This document shows positions 1 through 8,859 of a stretch of 46,020 bases of DNA, piece after piece. The position numbers were made by a program, and so were the translations under genes. The stretch's first letter is position 1. Each line of letters starts with the position of its first letter. The stretch lies in assembly GCA_949300345.1 (NCBI GenBank), contig CASGDR010000005.1:1-46020 (forward strand). The letters run 5' to 3'. Source of the stretch: an uncultured bacterium (GTDB taxonomy: Bacteria > Bacillota_I > Bacilli_A > RFN20 > CAG-826). The notes below the pieces were generated by a model. The model was given only the letters and a program-made list of their open reading frames with translations. It was not told where the DNA came from and did not search any database.

Positions 1-397
1 CTCGATGTCGGCCCATCACATCCTGGAGGGGAAGTACCTTCCAAGGGTTTGGCTGTTCGCCAATTAAAGTGGTACGCGAGCTGGGTTCAAAACGTCGTGA
101 GACAGTTTGGTCCCTATCTGTCGTGGGCGTAGGAAGTTTGAAGGAGCTAGTCCCTAGTACGAGAGGACCGGGATTAACGGAGCACTGGTCTATCGGTTGT
201 CGCGCCAGCGGCATGGCCGAGTAGCTACCTCCGGACCAGATAAACGCTGAAAGCATCTAAGCGTGAAGCTGTTCCTAAGATGAGACTTCCCATTCGTAAG
301 AAGTAAGGGCCCCCCAATGTTAGGGGGTTGATAGGTCGGAAGTGTACGCACAGCAATGTGTTCAGCTGACCGATACTAATAGCCCGAGGACTTAATT
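1..397 (+). rRNA. 23S ribosomal RNA, 3' end (partial)
   Basis: This is the last ~400 bases of 23S rRNA; the 5' part lies outside the window. The universally conserved sarcin-ricin loop AGTACGAGAGGACC is at 156-169, and the terminal domain VI sequence (GGTCGGAAGTGTACGCA, then CAGCTGACCGATACTAAT) runs to about 397. The exact 3' end is approximate. An ~87-base spacer separates it from the 5S gene, with no tRNA in it. Confidence 0.97.
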
Positions 398-484
398 TCA
401 AAAAATAAAAAAGACGATCAATTGGCTGCTAGTAGAAAGAGCGAAATGAGTATCCGGTTTTCAAGGAACAGCGGGAAGAAAAAG

Positions 485-593
485 TCTGGTGGCGATGGCG
501 CGGTGGACACACCTGGCCTCCATCCCGAACCCAGAAGTTAAGCACCGCAGTGGCGAAAATAGCCCTCAGGGGTTAAGATAGCGCGCCGCCGGG
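485..593 (+). rRNA. 5S ribosomal RNA
   Basis: The sequence has the conserved 5S core (CCCGAACCCAGAAGTTAAGC around 525-544), and its ends pair: GGTGGCG at 488-494 with CGCCGCC at 584-590, forming helix I. A T-rich tract (596-604) follows directly, so helix I may double as the terminator of the rRNA operon. The length of about 109 bases is normal. Ends are predicted from pairing and could be off by a few bases. Confidence 0.95.
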
Positions 594-640
594 CTTTTTC
601 TTTTATAGGCCCTAAAATCCAATATCAAAACTAGAAAAAC

Positions 641-664
641 TCCCGATTCTATCGGGATTTTTTC
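641..664. terminator. Bidirectional intrinsic terminator
   Basis: A perfect 7-bp stem (TCCCGAT 641-647, ATCGGGA 651-657) with a TCT loop is flanked by an A-run upstream and a T-run downstream, so it can act on both strands. It would stop the rRNA operon on the + strand and the NERD gene on the - strand. The NERD stop codon (649-651) lies inside the hairpin. Confidence 0.8.
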
Positions 665-1392
665 CTACCATAGTGCATCAGGTACTCCTTATTTTCCTCC
701 TCAGTCAAAGGTCTGATCCTTGAGATAAAGGTACACATCGGGAAGTTGCGGCAACCATAGAATAGATAACCCTTGCCCTTCCTTTCTATGAGGCGGCCCC
801 CGCAGACCGGGCAGATCTTCCTAGCGATCAGCTCCCGCCGGGTTTTGACCTTCTGGGCGTGCTGCTTTTCCTCTATGCTCCCCTTGGGGCAGGCCCCAAG
901 TTCCTTTAGCAATTGCTCCATGGTTTCTTTCGGGATGGCGCAATCGTTATCGAAATTCACCAGGTAATCCCGAAGATTATTCAGGTCTATTACATTATGG
1001 GCTTCGACCCTCTTGCTATTGTTCTGCACCATGACCACCAAGGAATTGATATAGGTCCTCTCCTTCAGCAATCTTCCCAATCCATAGATGTGGAGGTTAT
1101 TCTGCTTCAAGGCATTCGGCACCTTCTGGCGCATCGCGTTGTTACATAGCGTCCATTCATCTCCGGCGGCCCGCCCGAAGAGGAAACCGCTATAGTTTTT
1201 GCATTCGATGCAAAATAACCCATTCGGCCTAAGTAGGACGAAATCGATTTGGGTCGTCCTCTCTATCCCGATGGGGAGGACGATGTTTTCGAAATAGTAT
1301 TGTTCTTCGCCATCTTTGATCATGGCGTCGAGGACTTTTTTGACCTTGTCTTCGCCAAAAATGCCCCGTGTTTGTTTTGTGATTTCCTTCAT
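649..1392 (-). CDS. NERD-domain protein with C-terminal topoisomerase-type zinc ribbon
   Basis: NERD (nuclease-related) domains are predicted DNA-processing folds related to restriction endonucleases. The reading frame shows IDFVLLRPNGLFCIECKNYSG, which carries the D...E-x-K pattern expected of that active site. The C-terminus holds one four-cysteine zinc ribbon (CPVCGG...YGCRNFPMC) like those at the end of topoisomerase I. I place the start at 1392 (MKEITKQTRG), where homology begins and a -10-like CATATT lies 7 nt upstream. The frame stays open to an ATG at 1491, which would add 33 residues and leave 2 bp before the divergent start at 1494. Substrate and role are unknown; such proteins occur both as housekeeping orphans and near defence genes. 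It stands alone, convergent to the rRNA operon. Confidence 0.8.
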   Translation of the reverse strand: MKEITKQTRGIFGEDKVKKVLDAMIKDGEEQYYFENIVLPIGIERTTQIDFVLLRPNGLFCIECKNYSGFLFGRAAGDEWTLCNNAMRQKVPNALKQNNLHIYGLGRLLKERTYINSLVVMVQNNSKRVEAHNVIDLNNLRDYLVNFDNDCAIPKETMEQLLKELGACPKGSIEEKQHAQKVKTRRELIARKICPVCGGRLIERKGKGYLFYGCRNFPMCTFISRIRPLTEEENKEYLMHYGRKKSR

Positions 1393-1458
1393 ATACAACA
1401 ATATGTAGACTTCATTCGCCCAAAAGGCCCAAAACTCAATGAAGGCAGTGTCTTTTTC

Positions 1459-1487
1459 TTTGGCCAAGCAGCCATAGAGGATAGAAT
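1459..1487 (+). promoter_or_regulatory. Promoter of the 1494 membrane-protein gene
   Basis: The -10 element TAGAAT (1482-1487) is preceded at 16-17 bp by a weak -35 (TTGGCC/TTTGGC, 1459-1465). The hexamer ends only 6 nt before the ATG at 1494, so the transcript would begin at or next to the start codon. Confidence 0.5.
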
Positions 1488-1493
1488 TCATCT

Positions 1494-1919
1494 ATGAGCA
1501 AAACCCTCATCTTCCATATCATTCGGCTAAGCCTACTGGCCATCATCCCGCTTGCCTCGCTGATCCTATCGGTTTATCTAGCCCTCGGGCGCGATATCAA
1601 CAATTCCGACTATTTCGGCAACTGGATCATCTATTTGGTCATGGGACTGTCTTGGCTGACCTATATCCCGGAAATCGTTTTGTTTTTGAAAAACCGCAAC
1701 CGCTACATGGGCTTTTTCGCCTATGTTTTCGAAAAGAGAAGCCGCCAGGAATATATTGTCGAGGTAATCCTTTTCCTTCTTTCGGCCTTAGGTTTCATCC
1801 TCATCATCGCGATGTTACTTACCCAATACTCCACCGATATCCTCTTGCTGGCCTTGTTTCTGGTCGGCTATTCCCTCATTACCCTCGCTTATCCCTACTT
1901 CATCGCCGATCGGCCCTAA
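1494..1919 (+). CDS. Small four-helix membrane protein, function unknown
   Basis: The 141-residue product is almost entirely hydrophobic, with four predicted membrane segments at about residues 9-31, 43-65, 86-108 and 113-135. A basic loop (KNRNRYMGFFAYVFEKRSRQE) lies between helices 2 and 3. No family is recognisable by eye. The codon use matches the surrounding host genes, which supports a real gene. It is transcribed away from the NERD gene and ends before a clear terminator, so it appears monocistronic. No signal peptide distinct from helix 1 is visible. Confidence 0.7.
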   Translation: MSKTLIFHIIRLSLLAIIPLASLILSVYLALGRDINNSDYFGNWIIYLVMGLSWLTYIPEIVLFLKNRNRYMGFFAYVFEKRSRQEYIVEVILFLLSALGFILIIAMLLTQYSTDILLLALFLVGYSLITLAYPYFIADRP

Positions 1920-1943
1920 CCCCGCAGTCCCTATATTTTATTT

Positions 1944-1970
1944 TGCCAAGCCTTTTTGGCATTTTTGTTT
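1944..1970 (+). terminator. Intrinsic terminator after the 1494 gene
   Basis: A 6-bp stem (TGCCAA 1944-1949, TTGGCA 1956-1961) is followed by a T-rich tract (TTTTTGTTTT). It lies 25 nt after the stop codon at 1919. Confidence 0.75.
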
Positions 1971-2035
1971 TGTAGCCTTTATTGGAAAAAGGAATGGGTT
2001 TTTGGCGGGAGAAATGTGTTTGGGTCTACCTAGGC

Positions 2036-2051
2036 CTCCCCTTATGGGGAG
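2036..2051. repeat. Hairpin upstream of the asp23 promoter
   Basis: The inverted repeat CTCCCC-TTAT-GGGGAG lies in the 203-base gap between the 1494 gene and asp23, just upstream of the promoter. It has no T-run, so a terminator is unlikely; an operator is possible but unproven. Confidence 0.35.
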
Positions 2052-2061
2052 CAGTTGCTAT

Positions 2062-2090
2062 TTCAAAACCTCGAAGCCTATGAGTATAAT
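2062..2090 (+). promoter_or_regulatory. Promoter of the asp23-fakA-recG operon
   Basis: A consensus -10 TATAAT is at 2085-2090, with a weak -35-like TTCAAA (2062-2067) 17 bp upstream. Transcription would start near 2097, which rules out a start codon at 2090 and supports 2123 as the asp23 start. The predicted leader is ~26 nt. Confidence 0.7.
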
Positions 2091-2122
2091 TGCGTGCAGG
2101 GGCAAGACTCCCCTTCATTGAA

Positions 2123-2482
2123 ATGGCCATTGATAAATCCACGCCCTATGGGGGCATAGAAGTAAGTTCCGAAGCCGTCGCCCAAGTTGCCGGTGCGGCC
2201 GCTTTGGTTTGCTATGGCGTCGTTGGAATGGCCAGCAAGAATACCCTGAAGGAAAACATCAACGAGATGTTGAAGACCGACTTTGTCAAAGGCGTCTATT
2301 GCCAGCGTGCCAAGAAGGGCGGATATGAAGTCGACCTCTACATCTATGTGGCCTACGGCGTGAAGATCACCGAAGTGGCCTCCGAGGTTCAAAAGAAGGT
2401 CCGCTATGACCTAGAGAGGACCTTCCAAATGCCTTTCCGCAAGGTGAACGTATTCGTCGCAGATATCAAGGAAATCCAATAA
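2123..2482 (+). CDS. Asp23/Gls24 family envelope stress protein (YloU-like)
   Basis: The 119-residue product (MAIDKSTPYGGIEVSSEAVAQVAGAAALVCYGVVGMA...) matches the small Asp23/Gls24 family in length, start and order of conserved segments, including the VDLYIYVAYGVKITEVA strand and the late VNVFVADI strand. Family members form membrane-associated assemblies and respond to cell-wall stress. In Firmicutes the gene normally sits directly before the DAK2 kinase gene, as here, and its TAA shares one base with the next ATG, implying translational coupling. The frame is open from 2090, but that position overlaps the promoter -10. No Shine-Dalgarno is evident. Confidence 0.92.
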   Translation: MAIDKSTPYGGIEVSSEAVAQVAGAAALVCYGVVGMASKNTLKENINEMLKTDFVKGVYCQRAKKGGYEVDLYIYVAYGVKITEVASEVQKKVRYDLERTFQMPFRKVNVFVADIKEIQ

Positions 2483-4179
2483 TGCGCAATATAGACGGAC
2501 AGAAACTCAAGGAAATCCTGGTTTCGGGTGCCAACAATCTCTATAACCATTATCCCGAAATCGACCAACTAAACGTTTTCCCGGTTCCCGATGGAGATAC
2601 TGGGATGAACATGAATCTGACCCTCACCAGCGGCGTGAAGTCGATCGCCCAGAAAAACGATCGTTCCTGCGCCATCATCGCCTCGAACTTCTCGACGGGC
2701 CTATTGATGGGAGCCCGCGGCAATTCCGGGGTCATCACCAGCCAGATCTTCCGTGGCATCGCCCAGGGAATCGAAGGCAAGGACAACCTGAATACCGAAG
2801 ACCTATCCAAGGCCTTCCTAAGCGGTTCGACCGTGGCCTACAAAGCCGTCCCGAAGCCGGTTGAGGGCACCATCCTCACCGTCATCCGCGAATCCTCGGC
2901 GGCCGTATCCGAAAGAATCAGGAAAGACACCACCATCGAAGCCTTCTTCGACATGCTCGTCGAGGAAGCCTCCCGTTCCCTTGACCATACCCCCGAGCTG
3001 CTTCCCATCCTCAAGGAAGTAGGGGTGGTCGACTCCGGCGGTGCCGGACTGCTCACCATCTTCCGCGGCATGAGGGAAGCTGCCCATGGCAACCTCATTC
3101 CCCGCAATGAGGCCGATATGCCCGGGGCCGTCTCGCCCATTATCTCCCCCTATGCCGGGGCCAAGATCTCGGCCGAGGAAGAAGGATTCGGCTACTGCAC
3201 CCAGATGACCATCCGCCTTGGCAAACCCGAAGACGGCAAGCGCCCCTTCATCGAGAAGAGAATGTCCAACTTCCTGAATGCCCACGGCAATTCGGTCGTC
3301 ATGGTCCGCGACGGGGATATCGTGAAGATCCACGTCCATACCCTATCGCCCGGTACCATGCTCAACTATGCCCAGAACTACGGCGAATTCGTGACCATCG
3401 TCATTGAGAACATGACCGAGGAACACGACAACATCTCCCACGGCTTTGCGGCCACGGACATGGATAGCAACATCGCTAGGAAATCCTCAGAAGGCGAAAC
3501 CCCCTTGAAGGAATTCGCCATCATCGCCGTCTCCAGCGGCTCGGGCATCGACGAGATGTTCAAAGAGTTGGGGGTCGATGTCCTCGTCTCCGGCGGGCAG
3601 ACCATGAATCCTTCCACCCAGGACTTCATCGAAGCCATCAAGAAAGCCCACGCCAAGAAGATCTTCATCCTTCCCAACAACTCCAATATCGTGATGGCCG
3701 CATCACAGGCCTGCGAGGTTTCTTCGGAAGGGGAAGTCTCCGCCCGCGTGGTTCCTTCCAAGACCATCGTCCAGGGCTTTGCCGCCTGCATGCAGTTCAG
3801 CCCCGAAAACGAATACGACGAGACCTTCGACGCCATGAAGAGCGCCCTGAAGTCGGTCATCTCCGGCTCCATCACCTACGCCATCAAGGATACCGACATC
3901 GAAGGGGTCCACATCACCAAGGGCCACTACATGGCCATGAAGGAAGAGAAAGCCATCGTCAGCTGCGTAGCCGACAAGATGGAAGCCCTCTATGAACTAT
4001 GCAAGTCGCTTACTTCCAAAGGCGATATCTATGTCCTGACCGTCATCTGCGGCGAGGATGTCACTCCCGAGGAAAGAAACGAAGCCAAAGAAACCCTCAC
4101 TTCCATGTTCCCCGATATCGAGGTGGATGTCAGAGACGGCGAGCAACCCGTCTATTCCTTCCTCGTAGGAGCCGAATAA
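2482..4179 (+). CDS. fakA: DAK2-domain fatty acid kinase subunit FakA (YloV)
   Basis: FakA is the ATP-binding subunit that phosphorylates fatty acids presented by a FakB (DegV-family) carrier, feeding acyl-phosphate to PlsX/PlsY for phospholipid synthesis. The N-terminal DAK2 domain (about 8-200) has the ATP/Mg motif NVFPVPDGDTGMNM (31-44), GARGNSGV (77-84) and DSGGAG (184-189). A linker domain and a C-terminal DegV-like half follow. At 565 residues it is slightly longer than characterised homologues (~550). No fakB gene is in the window, so the partner must lie elsewhere; plsX, which acts in the same pathway, is two genes downstream. It overlaps asp23 by one base and is followed after one base by recG. 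Confidence 0.93.
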   Translation: MRNIDGQKLKEILVSGANNLYNHYPEIDQLNVFPVPDGDTGMNMNLTLTSGVKSIAQKNDRSCAIIASNFSTGLLMGARGNSGVITSQIFRGIAQGIEGKDNLNTEDLSKAFLSGSTVAYKAVPKPVEGTILTVIRESSAAVSERIRKDTTIEAFFDMLVEEASRSLDHTPELLPILKEVGVVDSGGAGLLTIFRGMREAAHGNLIPRNEADMPGAVSPIISPYAGAKISAEEEGFGYCTQMTIRLGKPEDGKRPFIEKRMSNFLNAHGNSVVMVRDGDIVKIHVHTLSPGTMLNYAQNYGEFVTIVIENMTEEHDNISHGFAATDMDSNIARKSSEGETPLKEFAIIAVSSGSGIDEMFKELGVDVLVSGGQTMNPSTQDFIEAIKKAHAKKIFILPNNSNIVMAASQACEVSSEGEVSARVVPSKTIVQGFAACMQFSPENEYDETFDAMKSALKSVISGSITYAIKDTDIEGVHITKGHYMAMKEEKAIVSCVADKMEALYELCKSLTSKGDIYVLTVICGEDVTPEERNEAKETLTSMFPDIEVDVRDGEQPVYSFLVGAE

Positions 4180-4180
4180 G

Positions 4181-6175
4181 GTGGATAAACTAAGCGCCTC
4201 CCCCCGCATTAGGGAGGCGCTTTCTTCAATGAAGGTCGAGTCCTACCTGGATGCCATTTTGCATATCCCATACCGTTATGAGGATTTTTCCCTTACCCCC
4301 TTTAAAGCCGACTATGAGGATAAGGAAAGGATCGTCATCTATGGCAAATTGGCCAGCAATGTCCGTGTGGCCCGCTTTTCCCACCGCGACTGCACCCGCT
4401 TTGCCTTCCACGCCACCAACGGCGGTTTTTTCAATGTCGAGGCCTGGAACCGCTCATACCTAGGATCCTTCCTAAAACCCGGCGAGAACTACACTTTGTC
4501 GGGCATCTATGACAAAAAGAGGAACGTCCTTTCCATGCTTAACCTCACCAAAGGGGAAGTCAGCAAGGAAGAAGCCCTAAGGCCTATCTATCACCTCGTC
4601 GACCCCATCAAGCAGAAGAGCTTCCAAAACCTCGTCGCCAAGGCTTTCGAAAAAGTCGGTATGATCGAAACCCTGGTTCCTGAAGAGTTTTGCCATAAAT
4701 ACCGCCTGCTTGATAAGAAAGAGGCCCTATACCGCCTTCACTTTCCTAGGAATAGGGAAGACATAAGGCAGGGGAAACGCTACCTCAAATACGAAGAGGC
4801 CCTGCTATTCGAACTGCGCTGCTCCCTCATCCGTGACCTCAACAAGAAGATCCAGAAAAGGCGCATCGTCCCCATCGACCGCGAAGAGGTCAAATCCCTC
4901 ATCAGGAACCTGGATTACAAGCTTACCGGCGACCAGAAGAGGGCCCTTGGGGAAATCATCAACGACATGGATGGGACTAGCCCCATGTACCGTCTATTGC
5001 AAGGCGATGTCGGATCGGGCAAGACCCTCGTGGCCGCCCTAGCCTGCTATGCCAACTACACTAGGGGCCGCCAAAGCGCCCTATTGGCCCCGACCGATAC
5101 CTTGGCCAGGCAGCATTATGAAAACCTCACCAAGCTCTTCGAGCACACCTCAGTCAAAGTATCCTTGCTTACCGGGGCCTTCAAAGGCTCTGAACGCCAA
5201 AGCGTCCTAGATGACCTCATCGAGATGCAGACCGACATCGTCGTCGGCACCCACGCCCTATTTTCCAAAGGAGTGGAATATGCCGCCCTTGGGCTGGTCG
5301 TCATCGACGAGCAGCATAAATTCGGGGTCAACCAAAGAAGCGCCCTCATGGGAAAAGGCGACGATGCCGACCTCATTTTGATGTCCGCAACCCCGATTCC
5401 AAGGACCTTGGCCCTCACCGTCTTCGGCGATCTCGACATTTCCACCATCAGGGAATTCCCCGGCGGCAAAAGAAAGGTGGCTACCAGTTTGCTATCTACC
5501 TCCGATATCAAGGTCCAGGAAAAGATAAAGGAGGCCATCTCTAGCGATCACCGCGTCTATATCGTGGCCCCGGAAATCGAAAGCAAGGCCAATAAGGGCC
5601 GCCATAACTCGGTCAAGGAAGTAAAGGCCCTCTATGAGAGGCTCTACCCTGGCAAAGTCGCCTTGCTGCATGGGCAGATGGATGCCGAAGCCAAGCAAGC
5701 CGCCCTCATCTGCTTCAAGATGGGCATTTCCCCGATCTTGGTGGCCACTTCCCTCATCGAAGTAGGTATCGACGTCAAAGAGGCCAACCTCATGGTGGTC
5801 TATGAACCCACCCATTTTAGCCTCTCTAGCCTCCATCAATTGCGCGGCCGTATCGGAAGGTCGGGGGAAGAAGCCGAGTTTTTGCTCCTTAATGACGAAG
5901 AGGAGGAAAACGAAAAGCTCAAACCCCTATTGGAAAGCGAGGACGGTTTTGAAATAGCCGAAGCCGACCTCCGCCTGAGGGGACCCGGCGAAGTGGCCGG
6001 AACCCGCCAGGCCGGGCTGCCGGATCTGGCCTTTTCCTCGATTTTGGAGGATTTCAAAGTCTTCGAAGCGGCGAGAGAAGACGCCAAAGCGATATTGCTT
6101 GAGAAAAACAATGCCGCCTTTGATAAAATCAAAGAGGCCGCTAAGGAGAAAATGGAAGACATTTCCCTAGCGTGA
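4181..6175 (+). CDS. recG: ATP-dependent DNA helicase RecG
   Basis: RecG is a superfamily 2 helicase that remodels stalled replication forks and Holliday junctions. The 664-residue product has an N-terminal wedge/OB region (about 50-125), Walker A GDVGSGKT (275-282), the DEQH box IDEQHKFG (375-382), SATPIPRTL (motif III), and LIEVGIDV and HQLRGRIGR in the C-terminal helicase lobe. The start is GTG at 4181, one base after the fakA stop, so the gene is translationally coupled. The length is close to the usual 670-690. Confidence 0.97.
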   Translation: MDKLSASPRIREALSSMKVESYLDAILHIPYRYEDFSLTPFKADYEDKERIVIYGKLASNVRVARFSHRDCTRFAFHATNGGFFNVEAWNRSYLGSFLKPGENYTLSGIYDKKRNVLSMLNLTKGEVSKEEALRPIYHLVDPIKQKSFQNLVAKAFEKVGMIETLVPEEFCHKYRLLDKKEALYRLHFPRNREDIRQGKRYLKYEEALLFELRCSLIRDLNKKIQKRRIVPIDREEVKSLIRNLDYKLTGDQKRALGEIINDMDGTSPMYRLLQGDVGSGKTLVAALACYANYTRGRQSALLAPTDTLARQHYENLTKLFEHTSVKVSLLTGAFKGSERQSVLDDLIEMQTDIVVGTHALFSKGVEYAALGLVVIDEQHKFGVNQRSALMGKGDDADLILMSATPIPRTLALTVFGDLDISTIREFPGGKRKVATSLLSTSDIKVQEKIKEAISSDHRVYIVAPEIESKANKGRHNSVKEVKALYERLYPGKVALLHGQMDAEAKQAALICFKMGISPILVATSLIEVGIDVKEANLMVVYEPTHFSLSSLHQLRGRIGRSGEEAEFLLLNDEEEENEKLKPLLESEDGFEIAEADLRLRGPGEVAGTRQAGLPDLAFSSILEDFKVFEAAREDAKAILLEKNNAAFDKIKEAAKEKMEDISLA

Positions 6176-6184
6176 TTTGTTTTT

Positions 6185-7162
6185 ATGAAAATCGTAGTAG
6201 ACATGATGGGCGGCGACCATGGCCTGGAAGCCACCTTGCCCGCCCTTAAGAAATTCCATGAGTCCCACCCCGACGTGGAGCTCATCGCCGTGGGCGACAA
6301 AGCCAAAATCGGGGAAGTCCCTTTCGAAGTAGTCGATGCCCCGGAAGCCCTGAGGATGGATGCCGGAATCATGGACGTATTCCGCGACAAGACCTCCTCG
6401 ATGGCCGTAAGTATCATCACCGCCAAGGATAGGGGAGCCGATGCCGTCATCTCCGCTGGCTCGACCGCCGCTTTCCTTTCCCTTGCCACTCTGCGCCTAA
6501 AGAAGATGGAAGGCATCTTGCGCCCCGCCCTCATTTCCGATTTCCCGACCCTAGAAGGGGGCAAGACCACCATCCTCGATATCGGGGCCAGCAACGAAAA
6601 TACCCCCGAAGAGCTCGTCCAGTTCGCCATCATGGGTAGCCTCTATCATAAAGCCGTCCATAAGAAAGAAAGCCCCAGGGTCTATCTTCTTTCCAACGGA
6701 ACCGAAGAGGATAAGGGCAAAGACGTAGTCAAACAAGCCCATAAGATGCTCAAGGAAAGCAAGGAAGTCAATTTCCTTGGCAACATCGAAGCCCGGGAAA
6801 CCCTCTCCGGGGATGCCGACGTCATCGTCGCCGACGGATATAGCGGAAACGTCCTGCTCAAATCCACCGAAGGCACCGCCAAGGCCATGTCCAAACTCAT
6901 AAAGAAGGCCTTCAAGAAGAACCTTCTTACCAAAATCGGATATCTGTTTGCCCGCTCTGGCTTTAAGCAGATGAGCAAGACCATGGATTATAAGTCCACA
7001 GGAGGCGCCATCCTGCTTGGCATCAATTCCATTGCCGTCAAAGCCCATGGCAACTCCGAGCCCTATGGCTTCTATAGTGCCCTCGAAGTGGCTTATAAAG
7101 GCGCCAAAGGCGGACTATTAGGAGAAATCAGGAAAGGACTCAAAGATGGCTCAGCCGCTTGA
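6185..7162 (+). CDS. plsX: Phosphate acyltransferase PlsX
   Basis: PlsX converts acyl-ACP to acyl-phosphate, the donor used by PlsY to start phospholipid synthesis. The 325-residue product opens with the diagnostic MKIVVDMMGGDHG and contains ISAGSTAAFL and TILDIGASNENTPEELVQFAIMG, typical of the family. The start is 9 nt after the recG stop and has no Shine-Dalgarno (TTTGTTTTT precedes the ATG), so it probably depends on coupling. The fabD, fabG and acpP genes that often follow plsX are absent; rnc overlaps its 3' end by 17 nt instead. Confidence 0.96.
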   Translation: MKIVVDMMGGDHGLEATLPALKKFHESHPDVELIAVGDKAKIGEVPFEVVDAPEALRMDAGIMDVFRDKTSSMAVSIITAKDRGADAVISAGSTAAFLSLATLRLKKMEGILRPALISDFPTLEGGKTTILDIGASNENTPEELVQFAIMGSLYHKAVHKKESPRVYLLSNGTEEDKGKDVVKQAHKMLKESKEVNFLGNIEARETLSGDADVIVADGYSGNVLLKSTEGTAKAMSKLIKKAFKKNLLTKIGYLFARSGFKQMSKTMDYKSTGGAILLGINSIAVKAHGNSEPYGFYSALEVAYKGAKGGLLGEIRKGLKDGSAA

Positions 7163-7841
7163 GATCCTATATAAGGAAATAGGCATTTCCCCCAAGGAGA
7201 CCTCCTACTATAAGGCGGCTTTTACCCATCCCTCCATCAAAGTCGACCTCAAGGAAGAGGTGGAGGATTACCAGCGACTGGAATTCCTCGGCGATTCGCT
7301 CATCGGACTAGTGGTAAGCGAACTCTGCTTCATGCTTTATCCCGATTACGAAGCCGGAACCTTGGCCGAAATCAAGGCCTCGACCATCCGCACTTCAAGC
7401 GAGGCTGCATTTGGAAAACTACTAGGACTTGAGCGCTTCATCCTCATGGGCAGCAGCTATTCCAAATGCAAGGTCTCCGACCACGTGATGGAAGACATCT
7501 TTGAATCCTTCATCGGAGCCCTGCTGCTCGACCAAGGGCTGGATTTCACCCACAAGTTCCTCTGGGATTTCCTCATCGACAAGATCAAGGAAGCCGATCT
7601 ACGTTCAATCCATAGCCCCAAATCGGCCCTGCAGGAATACATGCAGTCCACCGAGAAGCGCCTGGTGGAATACCGCACCTTGGAAGTTACCGGTCCCGCC
7701 CATGATCCCTGCTTTTTGGTCGGTGTCTATTTCGATGAAGAGGAATTGGCTAGGGGAGAGGGACACACCAAGAAGGAAGCCGAAGTCAACGCCGCCAAAA
7801 ACGCCCTTTCCAAGCTGGCGGTGAATACGGAAGCCAAGTAA
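7146..7841 (+). CDS. rnc: Ribonuclease III
   Basis: RNase III cleaves double-stranded RNA in rRNA precursors and some mRNAs. The 231-residue product has the signature YQRLEFLGDSLIG (42-54) with the conserved Glu46 and Asp50, the second acidic cluster DHVMEDIFESFIGALLLD, and a C-terminal double-stranded RNA-binding domain (about 155-228, ending GHTKKEAEVNAAKNAL). The start at 7146 overlaps plsX. The common downstream neighbour smc is missing and ftsY follows 8 nt later. Confidence 0.96.
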   Translation: MAQPLEILYKEIGISPKETSYYKAAFTHPSIKVDLKEEVEDYQRLEFLGDSLIGLVVSELCFMLYPDYEAGTLAEIKASTIRTSSEAAFGKLLGLERFILMGSSYSKCKVSDHVMEDIFESFIGALLLDQGLDFTHKFLWDFLIDKIKEADLRSIHSPKSALQEYMQSTEKRLVEYRTLEVTGPAHDPCFLVGVYFDEEELARGEGHTKKEAEVNAAKNALSKLAVNTEAK

Positions 7842-7849
7842 GTCAGACC

Positions 7850-8857
7850 ATGGGACTGTTTTCGTTTCTAAAAGACAAATTTTCCCGCAAAAGCGAAACC
7901 CCGGTTTCCAAGGAAGAAGAGAAAACCGCTAAATACAACGAGGGATTGCGCAAATCGCGGCAGGCTTTTGCCTCGCGCCTGGAAGACCTTTCCAGAAGGT
8001 ATAAAAACGTCAATTCCGAATATTTCGAAGAGCTTGAGGAAATCCTCATCGAGGCCGATGTCGGCGTCGAGCTTTCCCTTAACCTCATCGAAGGCTTGCT
8101 AGAAGAAGCCAAAAGCGAAAAGCTCACCGACCCTAGCACCATCAACGACATGCTCGTCGATAGGATGTTCGTCGGGTATCTGGAAAAAGGCCAATCCATC
8201 ATCAATGACATCCAGTTTGCGCCCAAAGGCCCGACCGTCTTATTGGTCACCGGCGTAAACGGGGTGGGCAAGACCACATCCATTGCCAAGCTGGCTTACC
8301 GCTATATCCAGGAAGGCAAAAAGGTAGCCCTCGTGGCGGCCGATACTTTCAGGGCCGGAGCAAAGGAACAGCTTTCCATCTGGGCCGAAAGGCTCCATTG
8401 CCCCATAGTGACCGGCAAGGATAACGCCGATCCGGCTTCGGTTGCCTATGACGGGGCCATCTATGCCAAAAACAATGGCATCGACCTGCTCATCGTCGAC
8501 ACCGCCGGAAGGATGCAGACCAAATCCAACCTCATGCAGGAGCTAGGCAAGATCAGAAGGGTCCTCACCCGCGAAATCGAGGGTGCGCCCCATGAATCCT
8601 TCCTCGTAATCGATGCGACCACCGGCCAAAACGGAGTCCAACAGGCCAAAGCCTTCAAGGAAGCCGTGCCTTTGTCCGGCATCGTCATTACCAAGATGGA
8701 CGGAACTTCCAAAGGCGGAATCATCCTCTCCATCCGTGACACCTTGGGCATCCCGGTCCGCTTCATCGGGCTAGGGGAGAAGATGGAAGATCTTGAGACC
8801 TTCGATTTGGAACGTTACCTAAACGGCCTATTGGTCGGGGAAGCCAAAGGGGAATAG
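7850..8857 (+). CDS. ftsY: Signal recognition particle receptor FtsY
   Basis: FtsY docks SRP-ribosome complexes at the membrane and forms a GTPase heterodimer with Ffh. The 335-residue product has a short charged N-terminal region rather than a long acidic A domain, an alpha-helical N domain, and a G domain with GVNGVGKTT (135-143), the insertion-box region DTFRAGAKEQL, DTAGR and TKMDGTSKGG. No Shine-Dalgarno is visible before the ATG. It is followed after 2 bases by ylxM and then ffh, so the receptor, a modulator and the SRP protein are co-expressed. Confidence 0.96.
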   Translation: MGLFSFLKDKFSRKSETPVSKEEEKTAKYNEGLRKSRQAFASRLEDLSRRYKNVNSEYFEELEEILIEADVGVELSLNLIEGLLEEAKSEKLTDPSTINDMLVDRMFVGYLEKGQSIINDIQFAPKGPTVLLVTGVNGVGKTTSIAKLAYRYIQEGKKVALVAADTFRAGAKEQLSIWAERLHCPIVTGKDNADPASVAYDGAIYAKNNGIDLLIVDTAGRMQTKSNLMQELGKIRRVLTREIEGAPHESFLVIDATTGQNGVQQAKAFKEAVPLSGIVITKMDGTSKGGIILSIRDTLGIPVRFIGLGEKMEDLETFDLERYLNGLLVGEAKGE

Positions 8858-8859
8858 GC

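Noticed and set aside
2090-2122. Earlier TTG start for asp23 at 2090
   Set aside because: It overlaps the TATAAT -10 element, so the transcript begins after it; family homologues start at the ATG at 2123.
2818-3339. Long antisense open frames over fakA (also over trmFO, tsf, polC and others)
   Set aside because: They are shadows of strongly coding genes in a GC-leaning genome: no promoter, no Shine-Dalgarno and no recognisable domain, while the opposite strand encodes conserved proteins.
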